A stretch of DNA of 7,656 nucleotides from Gemmatimonadota bacterium (GTDB lineage Bacteria > Gemmatimonadota > Gemmatimonadetes > Gemmatimonadales > Gemmatimonadaceae): assembly GCA_947457715.1 (NCBI GenBank), contig CANGXK010000118.1:1-7656 (forward strand), given 5' to 3'. Both the position numbers and the translations under genes were made by a program. Positions 5,056 through 7,656 of the stretch are shown here, piece after piece; the stretch's first letter is position 1; the number at the start of each line of letters is the position of its first letter. The notes under the pieces were generated by a model that was given only the letters and a program-made list of their open reading frames with translations, did no database searches and was not told where the DNA came from.

Positions 5056-6477
5056 GTGCGTATTCTCCCCATTCTGTTGCTCGCCTCGGCGTCCGTATCC
5101 ACGCTTGCCGCGCAACCCGTGGTCACCCCGGCCACGCCCGGTACCCGCACTTCGGGATCACCGGCGGCCGACACCCTGCGCCCCTTCGGCACGCTGCGCG
5201 ACCAGGCCGTCAAGCAGCAGCAGTGGTTCGAACTGCGCATGGAGCGCACGCTGCCCGCGCTCATGCGGCGCGAAGGCATCGACATGTGGGTGGTGCCGAT
5301 GCGCGAGTACAACGAAGATCCCGTGTTCACCGCGATCACGTCGCCCACCACCTTCGCCGCCCGCCGCCGCACCATCTATGTGTTCTTCGATCGTGGGGCA
5401 GCCGGTGTGGAGCGCATCGCGTTGGGCGGCACGTCGCAGGGCAACGTCTTCAAGGCCGTACGCAGCATGAAGCCGGTACCGGCGCCGGCCGCGGGCAGTC
5501 GCTCGAACGATCGGCAGGCGGAGCTGTGGGGCGACGAACAGTGGAATATCCTCAAACAGGTCATCGAAGAGCGGAAGCCGAAGAAGATCGCCGTCAACAC
5601 GTCGCGCACCTTTGCGTTCGCCGACGGACTCGCCAGCGGTGAACGTGATGGCATGCTGCAGGCACTCGGTCCGGCGTGGGCGGCCAAGGTGGTGCCGGCC
5701 GAGGCACTCGCCGTCGATCTCATTGCGGCCCGTCAGCCCGAGGAAGAGGCGATGTTCCGTGAACTCAATCGCGTGGCGTGGGAAATCATTCAGGAAGCAT
5801 TCTCCAACAAGGTGATCACCCCCGGTATCACCAAGGCCGACGACGTGCTCTGGTGGATGCGTCAGCGCGTCAGCGACCTCGGGCTGTCCACCTGGTTCCA
5901 GCCCAGTGTCGAAATCCAGCGGCAGTTCGGCAGCCCGGAGTTGGTGGGTGTGAATCCCACGATTCTCAAGGGTGACCTGCTGCACTGCGACTTCGGCATC
6001 ACCGCACTCGGGCTCAACACCGACACGCAGCACAACGGCTACGTGCTGCGCGACGGCGAGACCGACGTGCCGGCCGGCATCAAGCGCGCGTTGGAGGCGT
6101 CGAATCGCCTGCAGGACATCACCATCAGCGAGCTCCAGCCTGGACGCACCGGCAACGACGTGCTGGCGGCGTCGCTCAAGCGCATGCGCGACGAGAAGAT
6201 CGACGGCACGTTGTATTCGCACCCGATCGGGCTGCACGGGCATGGCGCCGGCGCGCTGATCGGCCTCTGGGACTATCAGGATGGTGTGCCGGGGCGTGGA
6301 GACCACAAGGTGATTCCCGGCATGTGGTATTCGATCGAACTGCAGGCCACGACGGCGGTGCCGGAGTGGAACAACCAGCAGGTGCGTTCGGCGCAGGAGG
6401 AAGACGTCATCATCGATGCCAGCGGCAAGGTGCGGTGGGCGTTCGGGCGGCAGAGCGTGTTTCATTTGGTCCGCTAG
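5056..6477 (+). CDS. Secreted M24-family metallopeptidase (Xaa-Pro peptidase-like)
   Basis: 473 residues with a signal peptide (MRILPILLLASASVSTLAA, cleavage near 19), so exported. Residues about 50-230 resemble the creatinase/prolidase N-terminal domain, and about 232-470 form the pita-bread catalytic domain. Expected dimetal ligands are visible: Asp312 (CDFG), Asp323 (NTDTQHNGYV), a His in GLHGHGAG (394 or 396; 396 aligns with the GHGxG motif of methionine aminopeptidase), Glu428 (SIELQ) and Glu448 or Glu449 (QEEDVIID). The second conserved His seven residues after the ligand in methionine aminopeptidase and aminopeptidase P is not where expected; Gly403 is there. It probably hydrolyses peptides, perhaps X-Pro bonds, but specificity cannot be read from sequence. 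The GTG at 5056 is chosen because it begins the signal peptide; no Shine-Dalgarno site is visible. It lies 37 bases after the membrane protein, and cotranscription is likely. Confidence 0.88.
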   Translation: MRILPILLLASASVSTLAAQPVVTPATPGTRTSGSPAADTLRPFGTLRDQAVKQQQWFELRMERTLPALMRREGIDMWVVPMREYNEDPVFTAITSPTTFAARRRTIYVFFDRGAAGVERIALGGTSQGNVFKAVRSMKPVPAPAAGSRSNDRQAELWGDEQWNILKQVIEERKPKKIAVNTSRTFAFADGLASGERDGMLQALGPAWAAKVVPAEALAVDLIAARQPEEEAMFRELNRVAWEIIQEAFSNKVITPGITKADDVLWWMRQRVSDLGLSTWFQPSVEIQRQFGSPELVGVNPTILKGDLLHCDFGITALGLNTDTQHNGYVLRDGETDVPAGIKRALEASNRLQDITISELQPGRTGNDVLAASLKRMRDEKIDGTLYSHPIGLHGHGAGALIGLWDYQDGVPGRGDHKVIPGMWYSIELQATTAVPEWNNQQVRSAQEEDVIIDASGKVRWAFGRQSVFHLVR

Positions 6478-6503
6478 GAGACGCTGACACTTTCCCACCA
6501 GCG

Positions 6504-6532
6504 TTGCCGTAGGCACGTACACTTCCTAATGT
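6504..6532 (+). promoter_or_regulatory. Possible promoter for the SPFH gene
   Basis: TTGCCG (6504-6509) and TAATGT (6527-6532) are 17 bases apart, a moderate sigma-70-like pair in the 141-base gap before the SPFH gene; CCTAAT at 6525-6530 is an alternative -10. The transcript would begin near 6539 and have a leader of about 80 bases. Consensus matching alone is weak evidence. Confidence 0.35.
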
Positions 6533-6606
6533 CCACGCGTCCCGGTTTCTCGCGAACGGGGCGCGTTCGCATGTCGGCGTCGCGATACTCACCCTCCTCG
6601 GTTATC

Positions 6607-6610
6607 GGAG
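6607..6610 (+). promoter_or_regulatory. Ribosome binding site for the SPFH gene
   Basis: GGAG is followed by eight bases and then the ATG at 6619. It decides in favour of this start over the in-frame ATG at 6529, which has no such site and would add 30 residues of Ser/Arg-rich sequence not expected in the family. Confidence 0.65.
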
Positions 6611-6618
6611 CGGCTTCC

Positions 6619-7650
6619 ATGGCTTTGGGCGATTTTCTCCGCAAGCAGTTCATCGACGTCATTCAGTGGACCGAATCCGGTCCCGGCGTCCTCATGTATC
6701 GCTTCCCCATGCAGGACATGGAGATCCAGAGCGGCGGCCAGCTGACCGTTCGGGAATCGCAGCTCGCGCTCTTCGTGACTGAAGGTCGTGCGGCGGATCT
6801 GTTCTCGCCGGGGTTGCATACGCTCGTCACGGCGAATTTGCCGTTGCTCACGAATCTCCAGAATTGGGACAAGGCGTTCCAGTCTCCGTTCAAGAGCGAC
6901 GTGTACTTCTTCTCCACGCGCGTCCAGACTGGACAGCGGTGGGGCACGCAGCAGCCGATCACGATCCGCGACAAGGAATTCGGCGCGGTGCGCCTGCGCG
7001 CGTTCGGCATGTATGCGTTCCGTGTCTCCGACGCAGCGATGTTTCAGGCGAAGGTCGGGGCCACCGATGCCGCGTACACGGTGGCGCAGATCGATCCCGC
7101 GTTGCGCAACGCGATCATGAGTGGCTTTACGTCGGCGTTCGCCAGCGCGCAGGTGCCGTTTCTCGACATGGCGGCCAATCAGGCGGAGCTGGCCAAGCAG
7201 ATCGCGGCGGCGGTGCAGCCGGCCTTCGCCGAGCTCGGACTCACGCTCGAGTCGTTCACGGTCGAGAACCTGTCGCTCCCCGACGAGCTGCAGAAGCGTC
7301 TCGATGAGCGCATCTCGATGAACATGATCGGCGACCTGCGCCAGTACACGCAGTTCCAGGCGGCGCAGTCGATTCCGATTGCCGCTGCGAATACGGGTGG
7401 GATGGCGGGACTCGCGGCTGGCATCGGGGCCGGTGTCGGACTCGGTGGCATCGTGAGTGATGCCATGCGTGGCGCGACGGGTACACCGGCACCCGCTGCG
7501 CCCAACAACGCGGCGGTCGGTGCAGGCGCGGCGGCGGGTGCGGTCGCGGGAGGCACGCCATCCGGTGACACCAAGTTCTGCATGAACTGCGGCGCCAAGT
7601 TGCCGGCTGCCGCCAAGTTCTGTTCGTCCTGCGGCGCGCCCCAGAGCTGA
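6619..7650 (+). CDS. SPFH/Band-7 domain protein with C-terminal zinc ribbon (YdjI-like)
   Basis: 343 residues. Residues 1-250 match the SPFH (stomatin/prohibitin) group related to Bacillus YdjI: the opening FLRKQFIDVIQWTESGPGVL (6-25), IQSGGQLTVRESQLALFVTEGR (36-57), PGLHTLVTANLPLL (64-77), RLRAFGMYAFRVSD (125-138) and GLTLESFTVENLSLP (207-221). Residues 258-283 are a Gly/Ala-rich hydrophobic stretch like a glycine zipper, followed by an Ala/Pro/Gly linker to about 316. The C-terminus has Cys321-x2-Cys324 and Cys335-x2-Cys338, a small zinc ribbon. In Bacillus subtilis, ydjI sits in an operon with the phage-shock gene pspA and membrane partners and helps bring PspA to the membrane; a membrane-stress scaffold role here is an inference, since no pspA is present in the window. 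There is no signal peptide or ordinary membrane helix. It has its own leader, ribosome site and possible promoter. The gene is complete, with six bases left after the stop. Confidence 0.9.
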   Translation: MALGDFLRKQFIDVIQWTESGPGVLMYRFPMQDMEIQSGGQLTVRESQLALFVTEGRAADLFSPGLHTLVTANLPLLTNLQNWDKAFQSPFKSDVYFFSTRVQTGQRWGTQQPITIRDKEFGAVRLRAFGMYAFRVSDAAMFQAKVGATDAAYTVAQIDPALRNAIMSGFTSAFASAQVPFLDMAANQAELAKQIAAAVQPAFAELGLTLESFTVENLSLPDELQKRLDERISMNMIGDLRQYTQFQAAQSIPIAAANTGGMAGLAAGIGAGVGLGGIVSDAMRGATGTPAPAAPNNAAVGAGAAAGAVAGGTPSGDTKFCMNCGAKLPAAAKFCSSCGAPQS

Positions 7651-7656
7651 CGCGGC

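Noticed and set aside
3627..5375. Long open frame on the - strand (582 codons)
   Set aside because: It covers several well-supported + strand genes, is His/Arg-rich without any motif, and is explained by GC-rich codon structure.
6481..6504. Inverted repeat ACGCTG / CAGCGT after the M24 stop
   Set aside because: Only six pairs with a 12-base loop and no T-tract; too weak to call a terminator.
5158..6522. Open frame on the - strand opposite the M24 peptidase
   Set aside because: It is the complement of a gene with intact metal-ligand motifs; no domain or start signal of its own.
6529..6618. Upstream in-frame ATG for the SPFH gene
   Set aside because: The extra 30 residues are not family-like, the codon overlaps a possible -10 element, and GGAG at 6607-6610 fits the ATG at 6619.
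1..7656. Search for CRISPR, tRNA, rRNA, insertion sequences, phage or defence genes
   Set aside because: No regular repeat-spacer pattern, cloverleaf, transposase motif or terminal inverted repeat was seen; the only tandem repeats are the coding repeats of the SWIB tail and the short leader repeat.

Overview
The window is a compact, GC-rich stretch of bacterial chromosome with seven complete protein genes, all on the + strand. It has no RNA genes, mobile elements or CRISPR. The short gaps (the longest is about 170 bases), the GTG starts without a clear Shine-Dalgarno site and the mix of families suggest a Gram-negative-like soil or water bacterium. The mix includes a SWIB protein with a lysine/alanine tail, a secreted M24 peptidase and several exported hydrolases. 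Gemmatimonadota is my best guess, by family resemblance only; nothing here proves the phylum.

Layout. Bases 4-912 encode endonuclease IV (nfo), with all nine zinc ligands present. A probable lipoprotein alpha/beta hydrolase follows at 923-1942. A 171-base gap (1943-2113) holds an A-rich patch with an imperfect direct repeat and a leader with small inverted and tandem repeats. It precedes a 142-residue SWIB-domain protein with a histone-H1-like tail (2114-2542), which ends at a strong hairpin (2569-2600). Next come signal peptidase I (lepB, about 2638-3447) and, overlapping its stop codon by one base, a secreted esterase-D-type protein (3447-4469) whose catalytic serine position is glycine. 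A small unrecognised three-helix membrane protein (4524-5018) and a secreted M24 metallopeptidase (5056-6477) follow. The last gene (6619-7650) encodes an SPFH-domain protein with a Gly/Ala-rich segment and a C-terminal four-cysteine zinc ribbon; it has its own leader and a possible promoter.

How they fit together. There is no single obvious pathway. lepB, the esterase-like protein, the membrane protein and the M24 peptidase lie head to tail and may be cotranscribed; their common theme is the cell envelope and export. nfo (base-excision repair) and the SWIB protein (probably nucleoid-associated) are separate chromosome-related functions. I see no defence, biosynthetic or other novel multi-gene system. 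The most unusual items are the esterase lacking its nucleophile, the SWIB/histone-tail fusion with its structured leader, and the SPFH/glycine-zipper/zinc-ribbon protein.
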